The notes under the pieces were generated by a model, which saw only the letters and a list, made by a program, of their open reading frames with translations, made no database searches and had not been told where the DNA came from. DNA of 64,000 nt, from contig DATAZL010000133.1 of NCBI GenBank assembly GCA_036272055.1, positions 372,001-436,000 of the forward strand, given 5' to 3'. The position numbers and the translations under genes were made by a program. Below are positions 51,482-60,075 of the stretch, in pieces. The stretch comes from DASZVB01 sp036272055. GTDB lineage: Bacteria; Myxococcota_A; Polyangia; Polyangiales; Polyangiaceae. Each line of letters opens with the position of its first letter. Within the stretch, counting starts at the first letter, position 1.

Positions 51482-52768
51482 ATGATGAGGACTCTCTCTC
51501 TTCCCCTCGCCGCACTCGTACTCGCCACCGTCTCCCTCGCTTCGAAGGGCGCCTTCGCCGAGGAGGATCCCGCGCCGACTCCGACGCCCACGCCGTCACA
51601 CGGCGGAGAAGCTCCCGAAGCGCGGCTCTACTTCAACGCCGGGGCGCGCGCGTACGCAGCGGGCAAGTACGGCGCGGCGGTCCGCGCCTTCGAGGAGGCG
51701 TATCGCATCGAGCCGAGACCCGGCCTCGTCTTTTCGATCGCGCAGGCATACCGGCGCCAGTACTTCATCGACAAGGCGAAGGAGAACCTCACCGAGGCGA
51801 TCCGGCACTACAGAAAGTACCTCGAGGTCGACCCCGACGGCGCGCGCCGCGGCGACACCGGCGAGGCACTGTCGGAGCTCGAGCCCATCGCGAGCAAGCT
51901 GACCCCGGCAGAGGCCGCGGCCGTCGCGCCACAGGCCGCGTCGAAGCCGGCGAGCCAGCTCATGATCTCGTCCCCGGTGGACGATGTGGCCATCTCGCTG
52001 GACGGAAAGACTGCCGGCACCCTGCCCTACTTCGCCGCGGTGTCGCCCGGAGTGCATCGTGTCACCCTCACCGCGAGCGGCTATCTCGACTACCAGCGCG
52101 ACGTGCGCGTCCTCGACGGCAGTGTCGTTCCGCTGGACGTCGCGCTCGAAGAGAAGCCGGCGAAGCTCGCCGTGACGGCCCCCGACGGCGCGCGCATCTC
52201 GGTGGACGGCCGCTTCCGCGGCGTATCACCGTCGGCGCCCCTCGAGCTCTCTCCAGGACGTCACTTCGTCACCGTCACCCGCAACGGGCACGAGGCGTAC
52301 TCGCGGGAGCTCGACGTCGGCCGCGACGAGAAGCGCACGCTCCACCCCGTCATGCCGGACACCGGCCAGCGCACGGTGGCGTGGCTCCTCATCGGCACCG
52401 GCGGCACGGCGTTCCTCGCCGGTGGCGGTCTCATGATCGGCGCCCTGCTCCGTGAAGGAAGCGCGAAGGACGAGCGCTCGTCGGTGACGACGCCGGGCGA
52501 CATCGCGACCTACAACGACACCGTCACGTCGCGGAACGAGCTTCGCACCGCGGGCATCATCGCGGCGAGCTCGGGGCTCGTCGTCACCGGCGTCGGCCTG
52601 TTCCTGTACGCCTTCGACGAACCGCGCAGCGGCGAGCGCATGTCCGACGAGCGCCCTCCGGAGAGACACCGCGCGCCGTCGCGCGAATCGAGCCCGGGGC
52701 TCGACGTCTCGGCGGCACCCTGGTTCTCGCCGGGCTCTGCCGGTGCCTCCGTCCGGGGTGTGTTCTGA
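51482..52768 (+). CDS. TPR-like and PEGA-domain envelope protein
   Basis: The 428-residue protein has a signal peptide (cleavage near AFAEED) and a TPR-like region about 40-140 (LYFNAGARAYAAGKYGAAVRAFEEAYRIEPRPGLVFSIAQAYRR). Two PEGA-type repeats follow, about 160-230 and 231-295 (SSPVDDVAISLDGKTAGTLPYFAAVSPGVHRVTL and LAVTAPDGARISVDGRFRGVSPSAPLELSPGRHFVTV). Two hydrophobic segments at about 300-325 and 352-376 suggest it is membrane-embedded. It begins 3 bp after the kinase stop and overlaps the next gene's ATG by one base. It shares the PEGA theme with the kinase and may be its partner or target. Confidence 0.85.
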   Translation: MMRTLSLPLAALVLATVSLASKGAFAEEDPAPTPTPTPSHGGEAPEARLYFNAGARAYAAGKYGAAVRAFEEAYRIEPRPGLVFSIAQAYRRQYFIDKAKENLTEAIRHYRKYLEVDPDGARRGDTGEALSELEPIASKLTPAEAAAVAPQAASKPASQLMISSPVDDVAISLDGKTAGTLPYFAAVSPGVHRVTLTASGYLDYQRDVRVLDGSVVPLDVALEEKPAKLAVTAPDGARISVDGRFRGVSPSAPLELSPGRHFVTVTRNGHEAYSRELDVGRDEKRTLHPVMPDTGQRTVAWLLIGTGGTAFLAGGGLMIGALLREGSAKDERSSVTTPGDIATYNDTVTSRNELRTAGIIAASSGLVVTGVGLFLYAFDEPRSGERMSDERPPERHRAPSRESSPGLDVSAAPWFSPGSAGASVRGVF

Positions 52769-55416
52769 TGCGCGCCGTCGTGTACGGCATCGCGGTGCTG
52801 CTCTCCGTCGTGGCGGCCGGCTGCGCGGATCTGTCGCCGATCTCCGTCGGGGTATGTGGCAACGACGTGGTCGAGCCGGCGCGCGGCGAGGACTGCGATG
52901 GCGACGCGCCGAAGGGCGCGACCTGCGGCGACCCCGGGACGACACGCGCCTGCCGCTACGTGTGCGCGACCCAGAGCGATTGCCCATCCGACTACGGGTG
53001 TGGTCAGGATGGCCTCTGCCGCGCCTCGTCCTCGACGTGGTCTTCGTCGACACCTGCGCCGCCCCAGCACACACCCGAGACGCCGCTGGATCTGGTCGTC
53101 GCAGACGCCGACGGGGACGGCCTCGCCGACGTCGTCGAGGAGGCGCCGGATTACGTCACCGTGCACTACGAAGTGACGAGCTCGACCGGCGCGGAGCTGA
53201 CGTTCCCCCACGACTCGACGCTGCCGGCGATCGGCCCCATCGCCGATCTCTCCGGGGATGGCCTGGCGGACGCGGTCGTGCCGGCGGATCTCGGGTTTTT
53301 CGTGTCGCTCGGCAACGCCGCGCGCGTCGAACGCGCGACGGCGTACGGCGCCGTGCAGCTCCCGAGCAGCGTCTCCGACGTGCAGGCGTTCTCCGCCGAC
53401 ATTCTCCCCGACCCGGGAAGCGAGATCCTCGTCATCGCGGTCCTCAGCGTCTCCGGGATGCCGCCCGCGCCCGTGATCGTCGACGTCGCGATGTCGAACG
53501 GCAAGCTCTCGTTCATCGGTGTGCTCCCCGACGTCCCGAGCAAGCTCGCGGGTCCGGTGCGTTCCGGGCGCTTCGACGAAACGCCCGGCGCGCTCCCCTG
53601 CGAGGAGCTCGTCCTGGGCTACGCGGGTAAGAGCGCGCTCGACCGCATCGTCCCCTGCAAGACCGACGGCAACGGCATCGTGCTCGCCGAGAATGCGACG
53701 AGCACGCCGTTGCCGCTCCCGGCGGGCGCGAAGATCGCCGGCCCCGTCACCGTCGAGGACGTCGATCTCGACGGTCACCTCGATCTCGTCGTCCCTGCCG
53801 TACGCGGCACGACGTACGAGGTCGACGTCGCCTACGGCCGTGGCGACGGCTCCTTCGACTCGACCCCCGGCGCTGATCCGACCACCGTTGCGGACGGTTC
53901 TGCCGGCAAGACCCTGACTCTCGGCGGGAACGTGCCGCTCGCCGTCTACGACATCGACGGCGACCACCGCCTCGACTGGGTCGACGCCACCGGGATCTAC
54001 CTCTCGCGCAGCGGCACCGATCCGGTCATCGCTGCGGCGAACCACCAGGCGCACTGGACGTCCGCCGTCATCGCGCGCTTCGACGGGGACACGCTTCTCG
54101 ACGTGGCGGTCGGCTCGAACCAGGCGCCGGGCCTCACCGTCTTCCAGAACGCCGGCGGGGGCACGCTGACGCCGTTTCCCGTGCAGACGCGCGGCAACGT
54201 CGAGCTCCTCGGTGCGGGCGACTTCGACGGAGATCGCGTCGGAGATCTCGCTACCGTCACGACGAGCACCGAGACCACCGTCAGCGGCGGCGCGACGAGC
54301 ACCACGTCCGACACGCTGAGCGTCCTCTTCGGCGCGACGAACGGCGCACCGAACGCCCCGAAGGACATCGGCGAGTTCCATCACCTCGCCCAGCTCGCGA
54401 CGGCAAGGGTGGCGGCCGGCGATCCGCCCGTCCTAGACGGCGCGGACGAGCTCGGCGCGCTCGCCCAGGACGACGATGGTACCCTCGCGTTCGCGATCGT
54501 CTTCGGCCAGGGTAACCGCGATCTGCGCTGTCCTTACGACCTCACGCACGCCAGCGTCAACGACGCAAACGTCACCGGATACGAGCCGTTTCGCATGACG
54601 ATCGGCGACGCGGACGGCGACGGCAATCCCGACGTCCTCTCGCTCGGGCAGAACATCGAGGTCGCGACCGACAACCGCATCTGGGCGACCCCGATGCACG
54701 GCGAGGCGTCGATCGATCTCGCGAAGAGCACGAGCTCCGATCCCGTCAGCAACGTCTTCGACTGGCGCCAGATGCTCTTCGGCGCAGTGGATCTCGACGG
54801 CACCCCCGGCGACGAGGTCGTCATCCTCGGGCCACGCGCGGACGGCACCGGTTTTCAAACGGCCATCGGGCACGCGACGGCCGTCGCCGGCAGCGGCTCG
54901 ACGTACGCGATGTCGACGCCCGTCTCGACGACGATGGCCTTCTCGCGCTCCGAGTCGATCCTCGCCGATCCGTCCACGCGAAACGGCCGCCTCCGCGTCG
55001 CGGACATCGACGGCGACGGTGTGCGCGACGTCGTCGTCCTCGGTCAGAAGAACCGCGTCGGTAGCCTCGTCGTCTATTTCAACGACGGCACCGGGAACCT
55101 CGGCACGCCCACGTCGCCCGCCGGCATGGAGAACCTCGACGTGAGGGATTTCGCACTCGTGCAAGGCGCAGGCGAGAAGAAGCCGCGCATCGTCATGCTC
55201 ACGACGACCGGCGTCTACGTCGTCACCGCGGCAGGTCGCGCCCTCAGCGTCGGCGACGTCCCTGCACTTGCAATGACGGCAAATACGCCGACGTCACCGG
55301 GGCTCATCTCAGCCGGAGACATTGACGGAGACGGAGTGCCGGACCTCGCGCTGGGAGGGCCGCTTGGGTACGAGGTGCACCTGGGATTGTCGGCGAACGT
55401 CGAAGACAGGCGTTGA
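52768..55416 (+). CDS. FG-GAP/VCBS-repeat lipoprotein
   Basis: The 882-residue protein has a lipobox VAAGC (Cys19). A Cys-rich stretch follows with the CGNDVVEPARGEDCD pattern of myxobacterial surface proteins (DUF4215-like). Then come roughly eight FG-GAP/VCBS repeats with calcium-type loops, such as DADGDGLADV, DVDLDGHLDL, DFDGDRVGDLA, DADGDGNPDV and DIDGDGVPDLA. Such repeats fold as beta-propellers used for adhesion or protein binding. It overlaps the PEGA gene by one base (TGATG), so it is translated with it. It is probably exposed at the cell surface. Its place in the unit suggests the kinase may monitor or control it. Confidence 0.9.
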   Translation: MRAVVYGIAVLLSVVAAGCADLSPISVGVCGNDVVEPARGEDCDGDAPKGATCGDPGTTRACRYVCATQSDCPSDYGCGQDGLCRASSSTWSSSTPAPPQHTPETPLDLVVADADGDGLADVVEEAPDYVTVHYEVTSSTGAELTFPHDSTLPAIGPIADLSGDGLADAVVPADLGFFVSLGNAARVERATAYGAVQLPSSVSDVQAFSADILPDPGSEILVIAVLSVSGMPPAPVIVDVAMSNGKLSFIGVLPDVPSKLAGPVRSGRFDETPGALPCEELVLGYAGKSALDRIVPCKTDGNGIVLAENATSTPLPLPAGAKIAGPVTVEDVDLDGHLDLVVPAVRGTTYEVDVAYGRGDGSFDSTPGADPTTVADGSAGKTLTLGGNVPLAVYDIDGDHRLDWVDATGIYLSRSGTDPVIAAANHQAHWTSAVIARFDGDTLLDVAVGSNQAPGLTVFQNAGGGTLTPFPVQTRGNVELLGAGDFDGDRVGDLATVTTSTETTVSGGATSTTSDTLSVLFGATNGAPNAPKDIGEFHHLAQLATARVAAGDPPVLDGADELGALAQDDDGTLAFAIVFGQGNRDLRCPYDLTHASVNDANVTGYEPFRMTIGDADGDGNPDVLSLGQNIEVATDNRIWATPMHGEASIDLAKSTSSDPVSNVFDWRQMLFGAVDLDGTPGDEVVILGPRADGTGFQTAIGHATAVAGSGSTYAMSTPVSTTMAFSRSESILADPSTRNGRLRVADIDGDGVRDVVVLGQKNRVGSLVVYFNDGTGNLGTPTSPAGMENLDVRDFALVQGAGEKKPRIVMLTTTGVYVVTAAGRALSVGDVPALAMTANTPTSPGLISAGDIDGDGVPDLALGGPLGYEVHLGLSANVEDRR

Positions 55417-55428
55417 AGCGGTAGAGCG

Positions 55429-55506
55429 GGGATCGGGATCGGGATCGGGATCGGAGTCGGAGTCGGGATCGGGATCGGGATCGGGATCGGGATCGGGATC
55501 GGGGTC
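55429..55506 (+). repeat. Tandem GGGATC hexamer array
   Basis: Thirteen 6-bp units: four GGGATC, two GGAGTC, six GGGATC, then one GGGGTC. It starts 13 bp after the FG-GAP stop. A shorter array in the opposite orientation lies at 56814-56843, so the two bracket the S23-type and membrane genes as inverted copies. Confidence 0.9.
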
Positions 55507-55765
55507 GGGCGGTTGAGGCGCAGTGCCCAACCACGACGGGGTGACGATCACGGATTTGGCTGTTGTGCTGGTGTTTTGAGCGTAGCGGGGTGGTCGAACG
55601 TGTCCAGGCCTCGCCGGGCTCGCCGGCTGCGCCGGTGCTGGCGGAGCCAGCAGCCTGGACACGGTCTGCGCGCCCCGCTGGGGCGTGGGGGCTTCGCAGG
55701 CTCGCCAGACGGGCAGGGGTAGGCAGCAGATAAGCGCGGCGGCGGTTGCGCCAGAGAGAAAACAC
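55507..55765. other. Untranslated segment with structured hairpin
   Basis: No gene seen. GTGTCCAGGC at 55600-55609 and GCCTGGACAC at 55653-55662 are perfect inverted arms, with an inner CTGGC-GGA-GCCAG stem. The segment is the leader of the four-helix-bundle gene. A weak ribosome site (GAGAG) is near 55755. Confidence 0.5.
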
Positions 55766-56092
55766 ATGGCTCTACAAGTTGGTTCGGTCAGTCTCGAGAT
55801 GATTGCGGCGCTTCGGCCGCTCGTTCCTCGCATCCGTCGGCAGGACAAGGCGCTGGCGGATCAATTGCTCCGCGCTGCTAGCAGCGTCGCTTTGAACATC
55901 GCGGAAGCCACCTATTCGGATCCGGGCACGAACCGTTCGCGGTTCTTTTCGGCGGCGGGGAGCGCCAACGAGACGTTGACGGTGCTTCATGTGGCAACGG
56001 CTTGGGGGTACTTCACGCACGAAGACACTTGCGCTGCGGATGCGCTTTGCCGACGTGTGCTCGCCATGCTCTGGCGGCTCACGCATGGGTAA
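55766..56092 (+). CDS. Four-helix-bundle protein (S23/IVP family)
   Basis: The 108-residue protein matches the four-helix-bundle family first seen as 23S-rRNA intervening-sequence proteins and related to the Avd accessory protein of diversity-generating retroelements. The first helix is EMIAALRPLVPRIRRQDKALADQLLRAASSVALNIAEATYS. The family's conserved ASSVALNIAEA block is near residues 38-48, then FFSAAGSANETLTVLHVATAWGYF. It is all helix, basic, and probably binds nucleic acid; the real role of lone members is unknown. No reverse transcriptase or rRNA gene is near. The start ATG at 55766 removes a long GC-rich upstream frame. It lies within the hexamer-bracketed segment. Confidence 0.85.
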   Translation: MALQVGSVSLEMIAALRPLVPRIRRQDKALADQLLRAASSVALNIAEATYSDPGTNRSRFFSAAGSANETLTVLHVATAWGYFTHEDTCAADALCRRVLAMLWRLTHG

Positions 56093-56214
56093 GAGTTGTT
56101 TCGACTTGAGCTGCTATCGAAACTGCTCGTTCACCGAAACGCTGGCTCGGTACCCACGTAGTGCTCAGTACACCTGGAGCGATTGCTCTCGGGTCGACAT
56201 CTGGGAGGGTACAC

Positions 56215-56754
56215 ATGGCGAACATGACCGTGCCGGCGCTCTTGCCGCGGCATTTGACTGGGGACGACTCGCTGGCGACGGAGCGTGACCCGCGTGGGAG
56301 GAAGCGAGGGCCGGCTTACGTGGCGTTCGGAGCGGCGGCGCTGGCGCCCCTCGGGTTCGTCGCTCAGCGATTGCTCTGGCGGCAGGAATTGCTCTTCACG
56401 GCTGCGGGTACGGCGGGGTTCGTTTGCGCGCTTCTCGGCGTCGGGCTTCTTCTGCGATTTCCGTCGATCATCAAGAACAAGCTTCCCGCCGGCGAGCCCT
56501 CCACGATGCGCGTGATGTCGCTCCTCATCGTGTTCACGTTCTCCGTGCTCATGCTCCGCGCCGGCTGGAACGACCACGGGCTCCCGAGTCTCCAGGAGCA
56601 AGGCAACTGGATCTGGCTCGTCACCGCCGCCCTCGGCGGCAAAGCGGTCCAGGCCTACGTGGAACTGAACCGTCCCGCCCCCACCACGACGACCGCGACG
56701 GCCGCACCGACCACGACTACCCCCGCCCCGACGGCTCTGCCCGCCGCGCACTGA
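56215..56754 (+). CDS. Small membrane protein with four hydrophobic segments
   Basis: The 179-residue protein has hydrophobic stretches AYVAFGAAALAPLGFVAQRLL, LLFTAAGTAGFVCALLGVGLLL, VMSLLIVFTFSVLMLRAGW and the weaker WIWLVTAALGGKAVQAYV. It ends in a Thr/Pro/Ala-rich tail (PAPTTTTATAAPTTTTPAP). It starts at 56215 after a strong GGGAGGG site; the longer frame from 56161 is not used. No family was recognised. It has no enzyme motif, so it may be a small structural or accessory membrane protein. It lies between the S23-type gene and the right-hand hexamer array. Confidence 0.6.
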   Translation: MANMTVPALLPRHLTGDDSLATERDPRGRKRGPAYVAFGAAALAPLGFVAQRLLWRQELLFTAAGTAGFVCALLGVGLLLRFPSIIKNKLPAGEPSTMRVMSLLIVFTFSVLMLRAGWNDHGLPSLQEQGNWIWLVTAALGGKAVQAYVELNRPAPTTTTATAAPTTTTPAPTALPAAH

Positions 56755-56813
56755 CGCCGTCCCACGCGTTCAAGGGAGAGCAGCATCGGAGTCCACAGCC
56801 CCGCCGCCCCCCG

Positions 56814-56843
56814 ATCCCGACTCCGATCCCGATCCCGATCCCG
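56814..56843 (-). repeat. Inverted hexamer array
   Basis: Five 6-bp units (GATCCC, GACTCC, then three GATCCC). On the minus strand these read GGGATC x3, GGAGTC, GGGATC, a short inverted copy of the array at 55429-55506. It sits between the membrane gene and the hydrolase gene. Confidence 0.85.
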
Positions 56844-56982
56844 CGAATGGCCCTAAAATCGGCTTTCAGAAGGGCCGTTTCACGATTTCTTCACTTTCTG
56901 GCGTTGCCCTGTCGATCCGCGTGACCCTCGTTCGTCGCCAGTGTGAAAGAGGCGTTCGAGCCTCGAGAACAAGGAGTCACCG

Positions 56983-57822
56983 ATGTCCAACGCAACCGCC
57001 CAGAAGAAGACCGGCCACGAATCGATCGACGGCGTCGACTACTACTACGAGCTCCACGGCAACGGGGAGCCGCTCCTCATCCTCCACGGCGGCCTCGGGA
57101 GCCTCGACATGTTCGGCCCCGTGCTGTCGAAGCTCGCGGAGACACGGCGCGTGCTCGCGGTCGACCTCCAGGGCCACGGGCGGACGGGGCTCGGCGCGCG
57201 CGCGTTCAGCCTCGAGGCGATGGGCGACGACATGGCCACGCTGACGAAGCGGCTCGGGTTCGAGAAGGTCGACGTTGTCGGTTACTCGCTCGGCGGCGGC
57301 GTCGCGCTACGCATGGCGATCCAGAAACCGGAGTCGGTACGACGCGTCGCGCTCGTCTCGGTGCCTTACTCCGACGAGGGGTTCTATCCCGGCATCCGCG
57401 CGCAGCAGAAGTTCGTCTCCGCCGAGGCGATGCCGATGATGAAGAACACTCCGATGTACCTGTCGTACGTCAAGGTGGCGCCGAACGTGGACGAGTTCCC
57501 GCGGCTCCTCGACACCGTCGGCGCGTTCATGAAGAAGAGCTACGACTGGTCGGCGGAGATCCCGGCGCTTCGCATGCCCGTGATGCTCGTCTACGGGGAC
57601 GGCGACATGTTCCTGCCGGAGCACGAGATCGCCTTCTACAAGCTGCTCGGTGGTGGTCTTCAAGACGCCGGGTGGCAGCGCGAGACGCTCTCGCAGAACC
57701 GCCTCGCGATCCTGCCCGACGTCACTCACTACGACATCTTTGCCTCGCCGCGGCTGCTCCCCACGCTCCTCCCCTTCCTCGACGGCAAGAGCGACGCGAA
57801 GAGCTGGGCAGAGCAGGTTTGA
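56983..57822 (+). CDS. Alpha/beta hydrolase
   Basis: The 279-residue protein has the alpha/beta-hydrolase order. The oxyanion strand is GEPLLILHGGLGSLDMFGPVL, then RRVLAVDLQGHGRTG. The nucleophile elbow is VVGYSLGGGVALRMA with Ser at GYSLG. The acid strand is MPVMLVYGDGDMFLPEHEIAFYK, and the catalytic His is in LPDVTHYDIF. There is no signal peptide, so it is a cytoplasmic ester, lactone or haloalkane-type hydrolase; the substrate is unknown. AAGGAG sits at a good distance before the ATG. It converges on the third kinase with a 31-bp gap. Confidence 0.92.
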   Translation: MSNATAQKKTGHESIDGVDYYYELHGNGEPLLILHGGLGSLDMFGPVLSKLAETRRVLAVDLQGHGRTGLGARAFSLEAMGDDMATLTKRLGFEKVDVVGYSLGGGVALRMAIQKPESVRRVALVSVPYSDEGFYPGIRAQQKFVSAEAMPMMKNTPMYLSYVKVAPNVDEFPRLLDTVGAFMKKSYDWSAEIPALRMPVMLVYGDGDMFLPEHEIAFYKLLGGGLQDAGWQRETLSQNRLAILPDVTHYDIFASPRLLPTLLPFLDGKSDAKSWAEQV

Positions 57823-57853
57823 CGCTCGAGCGCTAGCTCCCGACGCTGGGGGC

Positions 57854-59158
57854 TCAGCGAGGGTGCGCGGGAGCTTCCGCCGGAGCGACGGAGGGGTGCA
57901 CGAGCTCCGGTGGCGGCGGCGGCAAGGGTGGCGGTTCGGGGGACGAGCTCGCGAGCACGACGGCCACGATGATCGCCGCCACGACCACCACGGTGGCCAC
58001 AACGGCCGCGACGATGAGGCCACGTCCCGCCGACGCACGCGCCGCAACGGGAGCACTCCCCCTCATGCCGACCCCCTGAGCTGGTGCGCCGGCACCGAAT
58101 CCAGGCGCTGGGTTCGACTGATACGCGGGCGAGGGCTGAGACTGATACGCCGGTGAAGGCTGAGACTGATATGGCGCCGGGGTCGACTGTCGCGGTGCGG
58201 GGACGGAGGGCATCACGACGGTGTTGGTGCGCTGCTGGCCGGGGATGCCGGCGATGGACGCGAGCGAGGCGTGAGCGGCGGGGCTGCCGTGCACGGCGAG
58301 GTGTTCCGCGAGATCGACGACGCGGCGGAAGCGCCGGTTCGGTTCCTTCTCGAGACACCGCGCGACGATCCATTCGAGGTTCTCCGCGAGGTCCGGGCGG
58401 TGCCGCCGGAGCGCGACGGGGGGCATGGTCATGATCGCCGCGATGATGGACGCCTGCGACGCGCCGTCGAACGGCCCCTGCCCCGTGAGGAGCTCGTGCA
58501 AGGTGACGCCGAGCGCCCAGATGTCCGCGCGCTGATCGGCGCGGCTCGCGCTCTCGAGCTGCTCGGGAGCGGAGTAATAGGGTGACCCCATCATCGCCGA
58601 GGTCGACGTGAGCTTGCTCCCCTCGCCCGGCACGAGCGTCTTGGCGATGCCGAAGTCGAGGACCTTCACGATGGTGCTACCGTCGTGCTGCCGTGCGACC
58701 ACCAGATTGGCCGGTTTGACGTCGCGATGGATGATGCCGCGACTGTGCGCCTCGGCGATGCCCTCGCAGGCCTGGAGCAGATAGTCCACGGCCTCGATCA
58801 CCGGTAACGGGCCACGCTCGAGCAGGATCGTAGAGAGGTCCTTACCCTCGACGTACTCCATGACGATGAACGGCGCACCGCTCGGGAGCTCACCGATGTC
58901 GAGCACGCGTACGACGTGCTCGCTCTGCATCTGGGCGACGCGCTCCGCCTCCCCACTGAAGCGCGCGCGCATCTCCGTGTTCGTCGCGAGCTCGGGGTGC
59001 ATGAACTTGATTGCGACGCGGGAGCCGAGCACCGCATGCCGCGCCCGCACCACGACGCCCATCCCGCCCGCGCCGAGCACCGCTTCGACGACGTACTTCC
59101 CCGCGATCGTCTGCCCGACGTAGATGCCGTGACGCGCATCATGTGCCGACATCGTCAC
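57854..59158 (-). CDS. Ser/Thr protein kinase with C-terminal membrane helix
   Basis: The 434-residue protein starts with a short leader. The kinase domain has GAGGMGVVVRARH, Lys51 in VAIKFM, HRDVKPAN with Asp146, DFG at 168-170 and a GSPYYSAPEQL activation segment. After the kinase a Pro/Gln/Ser-rich stretch includes repeated YQSQPSPA. One membrane helix (GLIVAAVVATVVVVAAIIVAVVLA) follows, then a Pro-rich outside tail (PPPLPPPPPEL). With no folded sensor domain outside, it may sense through the tail or act on partners. ATGs at 59158 and 59152 are both possible. It is divergent from the BON lipoprotein, 315 bp away. Confidence 0.92.
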   Translation of the reverse strand: MTMSAHDARHGIYVGQTIAGKYVVEAVLGAGGMGVVVRARHAVLGSRVAIKFMHPELATNTEMRARFSGEAERVAQMQSEHVVRVLDIGELPSGAPFIVMEYVEGKDLSTILLERGPLPVIEAVDYLLQACEGIAEAHSRGIIHRDVKPANLVVARQHDGSTIVKVLDFGIAKTLVPGEGSKLTSTSAMMGSPYYSAPEQLESASRADQRADIWALGVTLHELLTGQGPFDGASQASIIAAIMTMPPVALRRHRPDLAENLEWIVARCLEKEPNRRFRRVVDLAEHLAVHGSPAAHASLASIAGIPGQQRTNTVVMPSVPAPRQSTPAPYQSQPSPAYQSQPSPAYQSNPAPGFGAGAPAQGVGMRGSAPVAARASAGRGLIVAAVVATVVVVAAIIVAVVLASSSPEPPPLPPPPPELVHPSVAPAEAPAHPR

Positions 59159-59473
59159 GGCCGTCGCATAACACGGGACGCCCGATGAGCCGAACTAGCC
59201 AGCTTTTTCAGCTGATTCTCGCGGTATGGAGCGCGTGCAAGGGCTAGAGCCGATCGACGGCGCTGGCCCCGGACCGGCGGCTCGGTTCAGGACGCAATTG
59301 CCTCGACGCCCTTCGAGGCGTGGCAATTCGCGATGAGCAAGTCGAGCGAAGTCCTGCCGCGTGGCGCCTTTGCAGCTGCGGGCGCGTGGCTCGAATGTTG
59401 CTGCGTTGTGTCGAGCGCCAGCCGACGGCGTCGATAGCGCTCGTCGCGCGAGCGCACACAAGGAGATCGATCG
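59159..59473. other. Divergent intergenic region with strong hairpin
   Basis: No gene seen. A compound stem AATTGCC-TCG-ACGCC-CTTCGA-GGCGT-GGCAATT spans 59296-59328, with perfect outer and inner arms. It lies about 145 bp before the BON gene and about 138 bp from the kinase start. It could be an operator or an RNA element for either gene. Confidence 0.5.
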
Positions 59474-60070
59474 ATGAAGCTCACGATTCTGATCGCATGC
59501 GGCACCCTTGCCGCGTGCGCATCGAACAAGCCGCCCGAGGACGCCAGCCAGGCGAATTCGAACAGCACCACGATGACGGCGCCGCCACCTCCCCCGGTGA
59601 CGTCGACCACCTACGACGCGAACGCTTCGGCGACGCCGACGACTGGCCTCGCCGAACCGCCGCCGGGAACAGCGGCGAGCCCTTCCGGAACCGCCGCTGG
59701 CCGCGACACATCGGCGATGGCGACCCCGGCGCCCGTCACCGAGTCAACGCCAGCGCCAGGTCCAGTTGCGCAGGGTGAACCCGACAACTCGCGAGTGAAC
59801 AAGCGCGACCGACCGAGCACGTCGCCCCCCACGCCGATGGACCAGGGCAACGGCGAGGCGGATCTGAAGACGACGCAGCAGATCCGTAAGGCGGTGATGG
59901 CCGACTCATCGCTTTCGTTCACGGCGAAGAACGTGAAGATCATCACCAACGGCGGAAAGGTGACGCTACGCGGCCCGGTGAAGACGGACGCTGAACGACA
60001 GGCCATCGAGGCCAGCGCGCGCAAGGTTGCGGGCGAAAACGTGGACGACCAGCTCGAAGTGAAGAAGTGA
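59474..60070 (+). CDS. BON-domain lipoprotein
   Basis: The 198-residue protein has a signal peptide with lipobox LAAC (Cys15) and a long Thr/Pro/Ala-rich linker. The C-terminal BON domain is about 130-197: LKTTQQIRKAVMADSSLSFTAKNVKIITNGGKVTLRGPVKTDAERQAIEASARKVAGENVDDQLEV. BON domains bind phospholipid or cell-wall material; OsmY-type relatives support the envelope in osmotic stress. It is probably held at the outer membrane or the periplasmic face. AAGGAG precedes the ATG by about 10 bases. Its TGA overlaps the GTG/ATG zone of the next gene, so the pair is one operon. Confidence 0.92.
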   Translation: MKLTILIACGTLAACASNKPPEDASQANSNSTTMTAPPPPPVTSTTYDANASATPTTGLAEPPPGTAASPSGTAAGRDTSAMATPAPVTESTPAPGPVAQGEPDNSRVNKRDRPSTSPPTPMDQGNGEADLKTTQQIRKAVMADSSLSFTAKNVKIITNGGKVTLRGPVKTDAERQAIEASARKVAGENVDDQLEVKK

Positions 60071-60075
60071 ACAAA

